DNA of 64,000 nt from Thalassoglobus polymorphus. GTDB lineage: Bacteria > Planctomycetota > Planctomycetia > Planctomycetales > Planctomycetaceae. Positions 27,601 through 35,528 of this stretch are shown in pieces (position 1 is the first letter of the stretch; each line of letters starts with the position of its first letter). The stretch lies in the NCBI RefSeq assembly GCF_007744255.1, contig NZ_CP036267.1, forward strand, positions 1 through 64,000. The letters are read 5' to 3'. Under the pieces are notes generated by a model. It had not been told where the DNA came from, did no database searches, and saw nothing but the letters and a program-made list of their open reading frames with translations. Position numbers and translations under genes: made by a program.

Positions 27601-29138
27601 ATGAAGTGGTCAACAAAATTTATGGAGAGGGTTATGGTGGAACATCGGGTTACGGGGGAGCTGGGGTTATTGGTAACCGTTCTTCCGTCATGAAGTCCGC
27701 CGGGTATCGGCCAGGACTGTATGACAGTCGTTCTGGAACTTGGTCCATCATTCAATACTCGATTGGTTCGGTCGAAATCAAGCCGGGGCAGTTCGAGTCC
27801 GTCGTCGCCAAACGAGATTTGAAAGCGATCGCGCGTCAACATGATGACTTCGTCGATGGTAAGTTTTATTGGTTTTTGTGGAACGGCGATAAGTATTCGT
27901 TCTCTGCGCCTCAGGCGCGAGTGATTCAAGAATTACTGGAGGCGTATGCGAACGGCAATTCAGCAGTCATGGAATCAGATGTACTGAAAAAACTCAACGC
28001 GGACCGGGAGGAACCGGTCACTTCGCTGGAGGAAGTTTTCAACGACGGAAAGCATCCTGGCTGGAAACAATTGGTCGACTGGACCAGGGAAGGTAATGAC
28101 GCTTCTCTCAAATTGACGAAGTTGATCAATTCGTCAGTGAAGAACAGCTACGGAAGTGGTAGCGGGATGGGCGGATTTGGTGGCCCCTCGACAGCCCCAA
28201 CGAAACCCAAAGAGACCGGAGCGGTTATCCTGACGACCACTGATCAAGGCTTGACTGTTAACGTTTCACAAGATGAATTTGGATCATTCCAAAATTTGTC
28301 TAAACAAACAACCTCGCTTCCAGTCGGCACATACTCCGTGATGGTGTTCGACAAAATGTTCGGCTGGGGATCGACGAAAACGAAAGGACCGGTCACACCT
28401 CCATCCTACTACGATGGACAGCTTGATGTGACAAAAGGCGAGTTCACAGATCTGGAGGTCAGGCGTGACTGGAAAAAATTGGCAGCCCAAGAGCCCGTCA
28501 TGATGGAAGGGTTTTACCCCTTTGTCTGGAATGGCAAGGACTTCGTTCTGTCGAAGCAACAATCTGGAATTGTGCAGCAACTCTTCAAAGCGTTTGCAAA
28601 TGGGAAGATCGCCGTTGACGCAGAAGATCTGGTTGAAACTGAAGACGCAGGCGAGGAGATTAAACGTATCTTCAACAACGGGAATCATCCCGCCTGGGGT
28701 GATCTGGTCAAGGTGTTAGAAGATGAAAAGCTGCAGCTCAATTTTGCTTTCAGCCACAGTCATCCGGCTTATCAAATTCCGGATGGAATGCATCAAATCG
28801 TATTTCGCATCAACCAAAAGTTTGGGATTTATGAGGACTATCCGATCGGCCGGCAAGTGAATGTCCTCGTTTCGTTAGAAAAAGGGGGAGAGAAGCTTCC
28901 TCTGATTCAGGAGGCTGCCGTCTACGTTCGGACCGACCATGTTAGTTTTGAGGAAAATGAATTCATGACAAGCTTGTCAATCCTTGTGACTCAGGAACAG
29001 GCAGATGCCTATAAGCTTGCAAAGCAGCACGCAGAGATCGAATACGACTGGGGTGAAGTCCTGTCCGAATTCCCTCAACCGACACTCAACGAGAAGACCT
29101 ACAAGGAATTGAAGGCAAAAGCCGAGTCGATGGAGTGA
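24651..29138 (+). CDS. transmembrane Ser/Thr protein kinase with duplicated C-terminal PEGA/winged-helix-like module
   Basis: A 1495-residue kinase. A helical N-terminal segment (about 20-75) resembles the one common in planctomycete kinases. The kinase domain is about 104-370, with GRGGMG (112-117), the VAVK lysine (134), HRDIKPAN (226-233) and DFG (247-249), so it should be active. About ten hydrophobic helices occupy 400-810. After a PEGA-like beta domain (about 818-895), a module of roughly 200 residues occurs twice (about 919-1145 and 1184-1356). Each copy has a beta part ending in GKYQIVLLDGLAGW or GTYSVMVFDKMFGW, then an RD-x-K-x-LA segment. Each then has a compact helical part with WNG, a Q-x5-L-x-A-x2-NG stretch and a final HPxW. 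GGAGAG precedes the ATG. It probably acts with the sigma factor upstream. Confidence 0.9.
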   Translation: MSDATPNEPSETFQETSVDPNSIEGVFLTALAKSTPEECEAFLKEACGDNAERRQRIDALLRAYNDAGSFLETPPQGVPTSLDPLSFDFLEPTEDPGLLGTLGPYEIYEVIGRGGMGIVFRARDPKLNRVVAVKVLAPELAANPNAKRRFVREAQAAAAVSHPHVVTIHAVDEDEKIPYLVMECVVGQSLQQKLDKVGSLRLTEVLRISKQVAEGLAAAHKQGLIHRDIKPANILLENGVERVKITDFGLARAVDDVSVTRTGEVAGSPQFMSPEQAMGQRVDQRSDLFSLGCVMYAMCAGRSPFRATSVAAAIRRVCDDNPRPIEEINAEVPEWMIAIIEKLLDKDPGQRFQTAEEVVEVLEDHLAGVQGSNPVQQRTYRAKRVSTPSAQPPVNHSSNPRVVVGSILSVMGAILCLGGILLTAVNLSNEVQIAGAGFSPLWAIFVGAALAFAGQLLKQKRLTSGSWLILLLLLLGPAGFAIWLIKKNDFEEADRKASEEDPIATTQEFTQQVPDGLPLLDRLSSSLMRLALLGPVFLLIGFCIWAMMPKMIEGELVQFIIMGIGPALFGAAIIGWFGSHLKNDEWGWEAYYKGVCAGFLAILLPPVWLVGIPIGFASLWILNQQEVIQSFREKGKGEAVRVVVPSFLLDIGTVIGALVSSSLLILIAVNADGLFSSVNFIEGMLSFLGLSLLLLPFRGELFRGRFLRDLSLCLGVTLLAGLGFAVVREGGIGVPEMIVVGTIVSILLLLPVLIVWKFLIAPAQQRSETPTIPLARPIAQKQPKWSLGRRLLIGGLVGIFILGVQYAAPQLQQAFSPLGSLVVEHSGSVKPEAILIDGKQVRSAKQSGDITLFKGLKPGLHRIQITLNGDRDEFEKINNYEINIRPGVTHRIPLRRLVKMNAGMELGPASGEYGGLILEIQDPKLKVLLVRFDSNDTGFRGNLLSQGEHQVSVGKYQIVLLDGLAGWFLNLKDEQSNQSFKQVYEVVNKIYGEGYGGTSGYGGAGVIGNRSSVMKSAGYRPGLYDSRSGTWSIIQYSIGSVEIKPGQFESVVAKRDLKAIARQHDDFVDGKFYWFLWNGDKYSFSAPQARVIQELLEAYANGNSAVMESDVLKKLNADREEPVTSLEEVFNDGKHPGWKQLVDWTREGNDASLKLTKLINSSVKNSYGSGSGMGGFGGPSTAPTKPKETGAVILTTTDQGLTVNVSQDEFGSFQNLSKQTTSLPVGTYSVMVFDKMFGWGSTKTKGPVTPPSYYDGQLDVTKGEFTDLEVRRDWKKLAAQEPVMMEGFYPFVWNGKDFVLSKQQSGIVQQLFKAFANGKIAVDAEDLVETEDAGEEIKRIFNNGNHPAWGDLVKVLEDEKLQLNFAFSHSHPAYQIPDGMHQIVFRINQKFGIYEDYPIGRQVNVLVSLEKGGEKLPLIQEAAVYVRTDHVSFEENEFMTSLSILVTQEQADAYKLAKQHAEIEYDWGEVLSEFPQPTLNEKTYKELKAKAESME

Positions 29139-29188
29139 AAGCTTGTGGCTGACGGATTGATCTGTCAACGATTTCGTCGCCGTGGTAA

Positions 29189-29222
29189 AAATCGAATGAC
29201 GACATCGTCAGAAATTCGATTT
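29189..29222. terminator. long hairpin between kinase and cytochrome genes
   Basis: AAATCGAAT and ATTCGATTT form the outer arms, and GACGA and TCGTC the inner arms, around a 2-base loop with a small AGAA bulge. It lies 51 bp after the kinase stop and 14 bp before the cytochrome start. No T-run follows, so it could be a processing or attenuation hairpin instead of a terminator. Confidence 0.4.
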
Positions 29223-29235
29223 ACAGGGATCACTC

Positions 29236-29679
29236 ATGAATAAGACTAAACGGTTGCTCGGAGCGGGAATTTTCTTCGCTGCAATCTGGTTGATTTATCA
29301 GGTCGCAGCAGAGTCACTCGCTGATGATGTAAAACCGATTCCGACTGAAACAGTTAAGGATTCCGTTCGTAAAGCGATGCAACGCAAGCTCGTTCTTTCC
29401 AAGGAAATCTTGAACGGCCTGGTGTTGCAGGACTATGACAGCATCGAAAAGGCGGCAGCTGAGATGAAGAAGGTCAGTCTTCAATCTCCGCAGCAGATCG
29501 AAGGAGATCGGACAGAAAACGAACTCTACCAGCATTTTCGCTTAGAGTTTTTGAGAATCAACAGCCTTATGGAAAAAATGGCTCAGGAAAAGAATCTTGA
29601 AGGAGCTGCGTACGCCTATCAAAATCTCAATGCAAATTGTCTCGCCTGTCACAGCTATCTGCACGACAAAGACGAATAG
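29236..29679 (+). CDS. small secreted c-type cytochrome (cytochrome c'-like)
   Basis: A 147-residue protein. The N-terminal hydrophobic segment (LLGAGIFFAAIWLIYQVAAES) acts as a signal peptide or anchor. Four amphipathic helices follow, ending in a single haem-attachment motif CLACH near residue 136. A C-terminal CxxCH after a helical bundle is the layout of class II cytochrome c' and its relatives. These handle electrons or bind small gases outside the cytoplasm. No redox partner is adjacent. AGGGA lies seven bases before the ATG. Confidence 0.85.
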   Translation: MNKTKRLLGAGIFFAAIWLIYQVAAESLADDVKPIPTETVKDSVRKAMQRKLVLSKEILNGLVLQDYDSIEKAAAEMKKVSLQSPQQIEGDRTENELYQHFRLEFLRINSLMEKMAQEKNLEGAAYAYQNLNANCLACHSYLHDKDE

Positions 29680-29768
29680 GTTGAAGCAATCTTCCTCGCG
29701 AGAGTCTCCAGGCTCGCAGGATCATGAGCCGGATTTTGAGCTTGGATCAGCTGGAATATGAAGCTCCG

Positions 29769-30746
29769 TCATGCTTTGTAAATCTTCGCCATACGTTGGA
29801 CTCGGGTCGTGATTAAATCGACCAGTGACGATGGCTGAAGGACTTCAGCCTGGTCTGCATATCCCATGATCCACCAGGAAATTTCATGGATACCGTCAAC
29901 GGTGACATGGAAGTCCATCGTTCCATCGGGATTCCAGACGAGCCGTTGGGTCTTGTGCCAGGAGACTTCAGCAACATTCTGAGCAACCAGCGGTTGAAAC
30001 CGAACGACAACATCGCTTCGAGCACCCCGCTCGCGGACCAGATTCCAGGCATTTCCGAGATATCGCTGTAATGTGAATCGAGGTGGAGGTGTGAATTCAT
30101 CGTCGGTGATTTCTGAGTCCTGAATTCTGCCGACATGAAAAGTTCGGACCGCCCGATGCATCGAGGATCGGCCGATGATATACCATGCTCTTCGCTGAAA
30201 CAGGAGCCGATACGGGCTGACCAAAGTTCGAATCACTTTTCGATCGTACAAACTGTTGTAGCGAAGTCGGATCTTCTTTCTCGACGTGAGTGCTTCGAGT
30301 GCCCGCTCGTAATGTTGCTGGCTTCCGTCGAGATCTGCCTGTGGCTCAGTGTTGATTTTAACACTTGCGGTCAACTCACCAACATATTGCCGCAAATGAT
30401 TCGGCAGGTTGGATTGCAGCTTGAGTGCTGCATCTCGCGAGACACCCTGAAAGGGGACACCTCGTTTTGAACTCCCCATTTCCTGAGCCAAAAGCATCAA
30501 GGAAAGTGTTTCAGCGAGAGTGAAATCGGTCGGCGGCAAGTAAGTTCCTGAAGAGATCCAGTATCCGGTCTTGCTCGCATCGTACAAAACAGGAATCCCG
30601 GAATCCTGCAGCGTTTTGATGTCACGAAATATGGTGCGACGACTCACATTACAGAAGTCTGCAAGTTCTTTCGTGTTATAAATTCTGCCTGATTGCAATC
30701 GCTCCATCAGATTGAGAAGCCGCCGAATCTTTCCAATCGAACTCAT
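29769..30746 (-). CDS. HTH and WYL domain transcriptional regulator
   Basis: A 325-residue regulator. The N-terminal winged helix-turn-helix (about 1-60) includes NTKELADFCNVSRRTIFRDIK. A WYL domain (about 140-215) includes KKIRLRYNS, VSPYRLLFQRRAWYIIGRS and a terminal RTFHVGRI. A C-terminal WCX-like region (about 240-325) includes VVVRFQPLVAQNVAEVSW. WYL proteins sense ligands, often nucleotides or single-stranded DNA, and control stress, DNA damage or phage-defence genes. No defence genes adjoin, so the regulon cannot be guessed. Confidence 0.92.
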   Translation of the reverse strand: MSSIGKIRRLLNLMERLQSGRIYNTKELADFCNVSRRTIFRDIKTLQDSGIPVLYDASKTGYWISSGTYLPPTDFTLAETLSLMLLAQEMGSSKRGVPFQGVSRDAALKLQSNLPNHLRQYVGELTASVKINTEPQADLDGSQQHYERALEALTSRKKIRLRYNSLYDRKVIRTLVSPYRLLFQRRAWYIIGRSSMHRAVRTFHVGRIQDSEITDDEFTPPPRFTLQRYLGNAWNLVRERGARSDVVVRFQPLVAQNVAEVSWHKTQRLVWNPDGTMDFHVTVDGIHEISWWIMGYADQAEVLQPSSLVDLITTRVQRMAKIYKA

Positions 30747-30774
30747 TCACAACTACTCTTCAAAACGATCCATG

Positions 30775-30868
30775 TTTCAGTTTGTCTCTAAAGCATTTTT
30801 CAATACTTGTCGAGCCTGTGAAGTTCACTTCCATGACTTCATTATCTGCTCCCCACGAGGCAGTACGC
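30775..30868 (-). repeat. dispersed intergenic repeat, member C
   Basis: On the minus strand: CTGCCTCGTGG, then ATGAAGTCATGGAAGTGAAC, then CGACAAGTATTGAAAAATGC. It is nearly collinear with member A and lies immediately upstream of the WYL regulator gene, so it could carry that gene's control region. Confidence 0.75.
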
Positions 30869-30999
30869 AAAGACCCAGACTGGATTTACTCTAAGAGTAG
30901 CGGACCTGCATGAGGCGGGTCAAACAGAAGGAGCAGCGCGCAGGATTTCGTTCGAAACGATGAGCCTGCGTGATCGGCTGATTTGCAGGAGAGTGATCG

Positions 31000-31602
31000 T
31001 TACCAAACGATGTCGACGTTGAGGCTTCGCGGACCGCGAGGATACCATGGGCGGCGGTAGTCGTAGTAAGGGTAGCGAGCATGGAGGCGGCCTGCAGTCG
31101 AAGGGCCGACGAAGACACCTTCCGCTCCTGCGGGGTTGACTCCGGGGTAGTGGGGGACGCCCCAAACATGACCATTGTAATAGACAGGAGTCGGTTGCTG
31201 AGGAGAGTGAGTCACAACAGGTGTTGGGGCTTGCTTCGGAGCGACCACACTCGGCGGTTGACTCGCAGGTGTTTGCTCAGCTTGTGTCTGATCCGCTGAT
31301 GGCGCTGCTTGTTCAGTGACAGGAACCTCGGAGGTTTCTGGTTCGGAGGGAGACTGCTTGTCAGAGTCCGCCTTTGGCGCAACTGGGCTAGGAGTTGGCG
31401 GAATGTTCAGTTCCGGGGAAGGAGCTGGGACACTTTTTTCAATCGGAGCTTGAGCTTTTTGCGTTTGAGCCGGAGCTGTCTCGGGAGGAGGAATTTGTGG
31501 AGCTGGCGGAGGTGGAACGATGGCTCGCTTTGGCAACGCAGGACCTTGGGCATGTGCGAGACTTGCCATCGACATGACAAGAAGAAGGCTCAAATATTTC
31601 AT
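31000..31602 (-). CDS. proline-rich secreted protein
   Basis: A 200-residue protein. It has a signal peptide (MKYLSLLLVMSMASLAHAQ) and a 110-residue Pro/Ala/Gln/Glu-rich low-complexity tract. A more ordered C-terminal stretch of about 60 residues is rich in Tyr, Pro and Gly (YYNGHVWGVPHYPGVNP, YPYYDYRRPWYPRG). Such a composition suggests a wall-spanning linker or surface protein, not an enzyme. No family is recognised. It is divergent from another low-complexity secreted protein. Confidence 0.75.
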   Translation of the reverse strand: MKYLSLLLVMSMASLAHAQGPALPKRAIVPPPPAPQIPPPETAPAQTQKAQAPIEKSVPAPSPELNIPPTPSPVAPKADSDKQSPSEPETSEVPVTEQAAPSADQTQAEQTPASQPPSVVAPKQAPTPVVTHSPQQPTPVYYNGHVWGVPHYPGVNPAGAEGVFVGPSTAGRLHARYPYYDYRRPWYPRGPRSLNVDIVW

Positions 31603-32073
31603 GGTTCGGTCTCCGGTGATTTCAGCAAAAGATGAATGCGTCTAAAACCGGTCATTGAGATGGGAATCGCCCTTCTGGACAAGCCAGCCAGTGCCTCTCT
31701 CAGCTGAAGTGATAGAACGCTTTAGAGCAAATTCTCGCTCATCGTGACTGCGAAGAAACGGTTCTCAGGGAAAACGCTCACTCCACGAAGGTCATTGCGA
31801 ATACGCTCTCGAAAATTGCTCTGATCGTGTGACCTTAAAATCTTACCCAGACCAATGTAGAGGCGACTTCAGTGTAAATTTGCTGATAGCGGAAACATTT
31901 TTCAGTTTGGGTGGACTGTAACGATTACACGACGCCCTCGGAAAACCTCTCATTAAAACCGGCAAATTCAAGCAGTCCGGAAGTGTTGTTGCCGATCAAT
32001 GAAATAGGGATAGCGCTGCCAGATAATCTCATCTGCAATTTTGTTGCGCGTTCTCACATCACCGCAGGAGAGT
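31603..32073. other. 471-bp divergent intergenic region
   Basis: It lies between two secreted low-complexity protein genes transcribed away from each other, so both promoters should be here. No coding frame with a ribosome-binding site was found, no strong hairpin and no convincing repeat copy. Confidence 0.5.
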
Positions 32074-32808
32074 ATGATGAAGCGTCATGTATGGACACTT
32101 TTTTCCATTGCAGCTGTTTGCACAAGTGCCTCTGCTCAAGAGCAAGTTGTGCCTGCAGGGGCCAAGCAGTACAGCGGTGGGCAGCAGTATGTCGATTCCG
32201 GTCAATATATGAATGAGGGCCAATTCGTTGACGGAGGCCAATATGTGCAAGATGGCCAATTCATCGAAGGGGGCGAATTTGTCGGCGGTGCTTCAATCGG
32301 CAGTCAGGAGCCGTTGTTTAGCTACGATGATCAGGAACGTTGGAAGCACGGCTACATCAAGGTGATGCCGTACTATCACGGATATCATGCCTTCCGTCCC
32401 TACAACTACCATCAGGTCTTCGGGCAATCGACGACGGCTCAGGGCTTCGGGATGTCCCCCGTGATGCCATACTCTCAGCAGTTCTGGCATCGTTACGAAA
32501 AGATGGCTGACCTGTCTCAAGGAAATCATGAGCCAGTCTATCCGGGCACACCCCCTCCAAGGTTGCACGACCACTACCCAAAGCCGATCAACCAACCGGC
32601 TCCTGTTGACGAGCCGAGTGCGAAACTCATGCTTCCGTACCAGGGAACTCCACAGCCAGGCCAGAGTGATGCATCTCAGCAATCGCAGCCTCAAAACTAC
32701 TCTCAAATTTTTCAATCGAGACCACAACCAGGTTTAATTGCGCCAGCGCAATATCAGAACAATCGACCTGCGACGCAAAGACCGAGTTTGCCAGCACCAC
32801 GATATTGA
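32074..32808 (+). CDS. secreted Gly/Gln/Tyr-rich protein with hexapeptide repeats
   Basis: A 244-residue protein. Its signal peptide is MMKRHVWTLFSIAAVCTSASAQ. At about residues 36-72 there are five six-residue repeats of the form G-Q-aromatic-aliphatic-x-acidic/G (GQYMNE, GQFVDG, GQYVQD, GQFIEG, GEFVGG). The central part is rich in Tyr and His (YYHGYHAFRPYNYHQVFG) and the C-terminal half rich in Pro and Gln. There is no enzyme motif. AGGAG lies just before the ATG, supporting 32074 over the upstream ATG at 32041. A structural or surface role is inferred only from composition. Confidence 0.75.
   Translation: MMKRHVWTLFSIAAVCTSASAQEQVVPAGAKQYSGGQQYVDSGQYMNEGQFVDGGQYVQDGQFIEGGEFVGGASIGSQEPLFSYDDQERWKHGYIKVMPYYHGYHAFRPYNYHQVFGQSTTAQGFGMSPVMPYSQQFWHRYEKMADLSQGNHEPVYPGTPPPRLHDHYPKPINQPAPVDEPSAKLMLPYQGTPQPGQSDASQQSQPQNYSQIFQSRPQPGLIAPAQYQNNRPATQRPSLPAPRY
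32179..32289 (+). repeat. 18-bp in-frame tandem repeat inside the secreted protein gene
   Basis: Five 18-bp units run from 32200 to 32289 (for example GGCCAATTCGTTGACGGA and GGCCAATATGTGCAAGAT), preceded by a related 21-bp unit at 32179. All start with GGYCAA or a close variant, and all encode G-Q/E-aromatic hexapeptides. Confidence 0.85.
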
Positions 32809-32830
32809 TCACGACGAGCGTGAACAGGCT

Positions 32831-33562
32831 CTAGAAAAATTCTTGCGTGGTTGGCTTAATCACGATGTCGGGAACGTGGGCACGCGGTGGAAGCATTGCA
32901 ATCGAGACGACCAGCGAGGCGACGTCGCTCGGCTGAAGGATTCGGGCGCGATGTTCAGCTCCAACCGGGTTTGGACGAGCGTCGAGAATTGGCGTTTCGA
33001 CTTCGCCCGGATACACGTTTGTGACGCGGATGCCACGATCTTTTTCTTCTTGCCCGACGAATGTCCCCAAGGCGGTCATCGCAAATTTCGAGGCCACGTA
33101 TCCAACTCCACCGAGGAGATTTGCACGAACCCCAGCGATGGACGAAATGTTGATGATCAGTCCATCTTTCCGTTCACGCATTTGCGGTAGAACTGCGTGC
33201 ATCGTGTTGAAGGCTCCGGTCGCATTGACCTGCATCAGCTTGTCCCAATCCTCAGGAGCGACCTCTTCCATTGTCCGTTTCACGACATTGATTCCGGCAC
33301 AGTTGACAAGAATGTCAATCTGGCCAAGCTCTTTGTTTGCCCAGTCGAAGAGCTCCTTGACGCTGTCACGGCAAGCAACATCAGCGGTCTTGTAGAGGAT
33401 GGGATTTTCACCGGAGTAAGAGTCCGCAACTTCTTTCAGCTTCTCCTCGCGACGACCGGAGATAGCGACCTTGCAACCAGCTTCTGCTAAAGCAACAGCA
33501 CAGCCGGCTCCAATTCCGGTCCCTCCACCTGTCATCAATACTGTTTTTCCGGCAAGCGACAT
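32831..33562 (-). CDS. short-chain dehydrogenase/reductase (SDR)
   Basis: A 243-residue classical SDR. The cofactor motif TGGGTGIG is near residues 11-18. NCAGIN marks the central strand (about 86-91), INISS the catalytic serine region (about 136-140), and YVASK the catalytic Tyr/Lys pair (about 155-159). It oxidises or reduces an alcohol or ketone with NAD(P); the Arg-rich SGRREEK after the second strand points to NADP preference. The substrate is unknown. AAGGA lies 6 bases before the ATG. It is divergent from nothing and lies 175 bp downstream of nothing co-regulated that can be identified. Confidence 0.9.
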   Translation of the reverse strand: MSLAGKTVLMTGGGTGIGAGCAVALAEAGCKVAISGRREEKLKEVADSYSGENPILYKTADVACRDSVKELFDWANKELGQIDILVNCAGINVVKRTMEEVAPEDWDKLMQVNATGAFNTMHAVLPQMRERKDGLIINISSIAGVRANLLGGVGYVASKFAMTALGTFVGQEEKDRGIRVTNVYPGEVETPILDARPNPVGAEHRARILQPSDVASLVVSIAMLPPRAHVPDIVIKPTTQEFF

Positions 33563-33629
33563 CTTGATTCCTTGTTGAAAATTATCAGGGCAGCGACATC
33601 ATACAATGCGAAGCGTCATCGAGCCACTT

Positions 33630-33718
33630 TACGCTTGGTGTTCAGGTTCTGCCTCGTGGCGAACTGTCCATGAAGTCAGGAAAGTGAACTTTGCGGGCAC
33701 GACAAGCATTGAAATTAC
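33630..33718 (+). repeat. dispersed intergenic repeat, member A
   Basis: It contains GTTCTGCCTCGTGGCGAAC (33646 on), ATGAAGTCAGGAAAGTGAAC, then CGACAAGCATTGAAA (33700 on). It sits between the purH 3' end and the SDR start codon. It is the clearest copy of the half-family also seen in members B and C. Confidence 0.75.
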
Positions 33719-33737
33719 ACACGAACGCCATCGGAAT

Positions 33738-35306
33738 TTAATGTTTGAAGTGTCGGCGTCCTGTAAAGATCATCGCGATGCCGTGCTCGTTGCAGGCTTC
33801 GATGACTTGTTCATCGTTGCGTGAACCTCCCGGCTGAATTGCAGCCGTGACTCCAGCTTTAGCAGCCTCATCAATACCGTCGCGGAATGGGAAGAAGGCA
33901 TCCGAAGCGACGACTGCTCCCTGACTTCGCTCGCCTGCTTTGTGTCCCGCGATGAACGATGAATCGAGGCGACTCATTTGTCCGGCTCCTACTCCGACGA
34001 CCATCCCGTTTTTGGCAAACAGAATCGCATTGGATTTGACGTGTTTGCAAACTTTCCAGGCGAAGTTCAAATCACGCAGTTCGTCATCACTCGGAGCTCG
34101 GTTCGTGACAACTTTGTAGTCGTCTTCTGGGTCAGCTTGATCATCACGCTGTTGCACGAGCAAACCGCCGGAGACTTTTCGGTACTCATAAGTCGTCCCC
34201 TGATCATCGAAGAATGCAGGGCATTGCAAGAGGCGGACATTGTTCTTCCACTTCGGTTTTGTGCGAAGAATTTCCAATGCAGCTGGTTCGTAACCGGGAG
34301 CAATAATCGCTTCGACAAACCGGCCCGGCTCCGCAAGAAGATTCGCAGTGGCAGTATCGAGTTCTCGATTGAATCCCAAAATCGACCCGAACGCGCTCAC
34401 TGGATCGCCTGCGTATGCATTGACGAACGCTTCGGACAACTCGCTGCCGATCGCACAGCCGCAAGGGTTCGTATGTTTGATAACCACAGCGGCAGGGTCT
34501 TTGAATTCGCGAGCAATCGCGAAGGCGGCTTCGACGTCAATCAAGTTGTTGTAAGAAAGCTCTTTCCCGTGAAGCTGCTCGGCTCCTGCGATGGAGGCAG
34601 CGGGGGGATTTGGTTCAATATAAAACGCAGCTGACTGGTGTGGGTTTTCTCCGTACCGAAGATCGTTCTGTTTCTCGAAAACGAGTCCCAGCGTCTCGGG
34701 ATATTCGGACTCTTCGTTGTTGATTTTCGAGAAGTAGTTCGAGATCGCACGGTCATAGCGAGCGGTCGATTCAAAAGCTGCTCCAGCAAGTTGCCGCCGA
34801 AGTTCAAGCGTCAAACCTTCTCCAGATACTTGCTCTAACACTGATTCGTACTGGTCAGGTCTGGTCAAAATGCCGACATATGCATGGTTTTTGGCTGACG
34901 AGCGGACCATACTTGGGCCGCCGATGTCGATCTGTTCAATCGCTTCTTCGACCTGTACGCCCTCTTTGGCAATGGTTTGCTCAAATGGGTACAGGTTCAC
35001 TACGACCAGTTCGAATGGGATGATTCCATGTTCCGCGATAGCGGTTGCATCATCGGGAAGGTCAGGCCGTCCGAGAATCGCTCCATGAATTCGAGGATGC
35101 AATGTCTTCACACGCCCCCCCATGATCTCGGGGAATTCCGTGTATGAAGAGACATCAATGACGTCGATTCCCTGATCTTTGAGGAATTTGGCGGTTCCTC
35201 CAGTCGAGAGAATCTCAAAGCCAGCGGCAACCAGACCTTTGGCGAATGGTCCGAGACCTGTTTTATCACTGACGGAAATCAAAGCACGACGTGCGGCACG
35301 GCTCAT
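33738..35306 (-). CDS. purH: bifunctional AICAR transformylase / IMP cyclohydrolase
   Basis: It catalyses the last two steps of purine synthesis: formylation of AICAR from 10-formyltetrahydrofolate and ring closure to IMP. The N-terminal MGS-like cyclohydrolase domain covers about residues 1-145 (ALISVSDKTGLGPFAKGL, LSTGGTAKFL). The C-terminal transformylase has VIKHTNPCGCAIG near 260-272, the catalytic Lys-His pair, and ends with IQPGGSRNDEQVIEACNE and FTGRRHFKH. The length of 522 is normal. No other pur genes are nearby, so it is transcribed alone. Confidence 0.97.
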   Translation of the reverse strand: MSRAARRALISVSDKTGLGPFAKGLVAAGFEILSTGGTAKFLKDQGIDVIDVSSYTEFPEIMGGRVKTLHPRIHGAILGRPDLPDDATAIAEHGIIPFELVVVNLYPFEQTIAKEGVQVEEAIEQIDIGGPSMVRSSAKNHAYVGILTRPDQYESVLEQVSGEGLTLELRRQLAGAAFESTARYDRAISNYFSKINNEESEYPETLGLVFEKQNDLRYGENPHQSAAFYIEPNPPAASIAGAEQLHGKELSYNNLIDVEAAFAIAREFKDPAAVVIKHTNPCGCAIGSELSEAFVNAYAGDPVSAFGSILGFNRELDTATANLLAEPGRFVEAIIAPGYEPAALEILRTKPKWKNNVRLLQCPAFFDDQGTTYEYRKVSGGLLVQQRDDQADPEDDYKVVTNRAPSDDELRDLNFAWKVCKHVKSNAILFAKNGMVVGVGAGQMSRLDSSFIAGHKAGERSQGAVVASDAFFPFRDGIDEAAKAGVTAAIQPGGSRNDEQVIEACNEHGIAMIFTGRRHFKH

Positions 35307-35528
35307 GGGAATCGATATGGGGCTGAAGAGTTTGCTGGCTGAAAAAGGAAGACGACAACGGTCTCACTCGTAGATGGCACACGTTACCGCAGTCCCGTTC
35401 GGGATGCAAATCTTCACGATTCGTCCCAAAATTGACAGATTTTGCACGTCGACGAGTGAACGTTTGACTCGTTATGGTTAGCGTGTCTGAAAGGTTTTAT
35501 TTTCCAACTCCCATCGTGAACGCAGTTT

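Noticed and set aside
29769-30746. WYL regulator as a marker of a phage-defence island
   Set aside because: No restriction, CBASS, retron, BREX or other defence genes are adjacent; WYL proteins also occur in general regulation.
31680-31780. Possible seventh copy of the dispersed repeat
   Set aside because: Only short fragments such as GCTTTAGAGCAAAT resemble the family, not enough to align.
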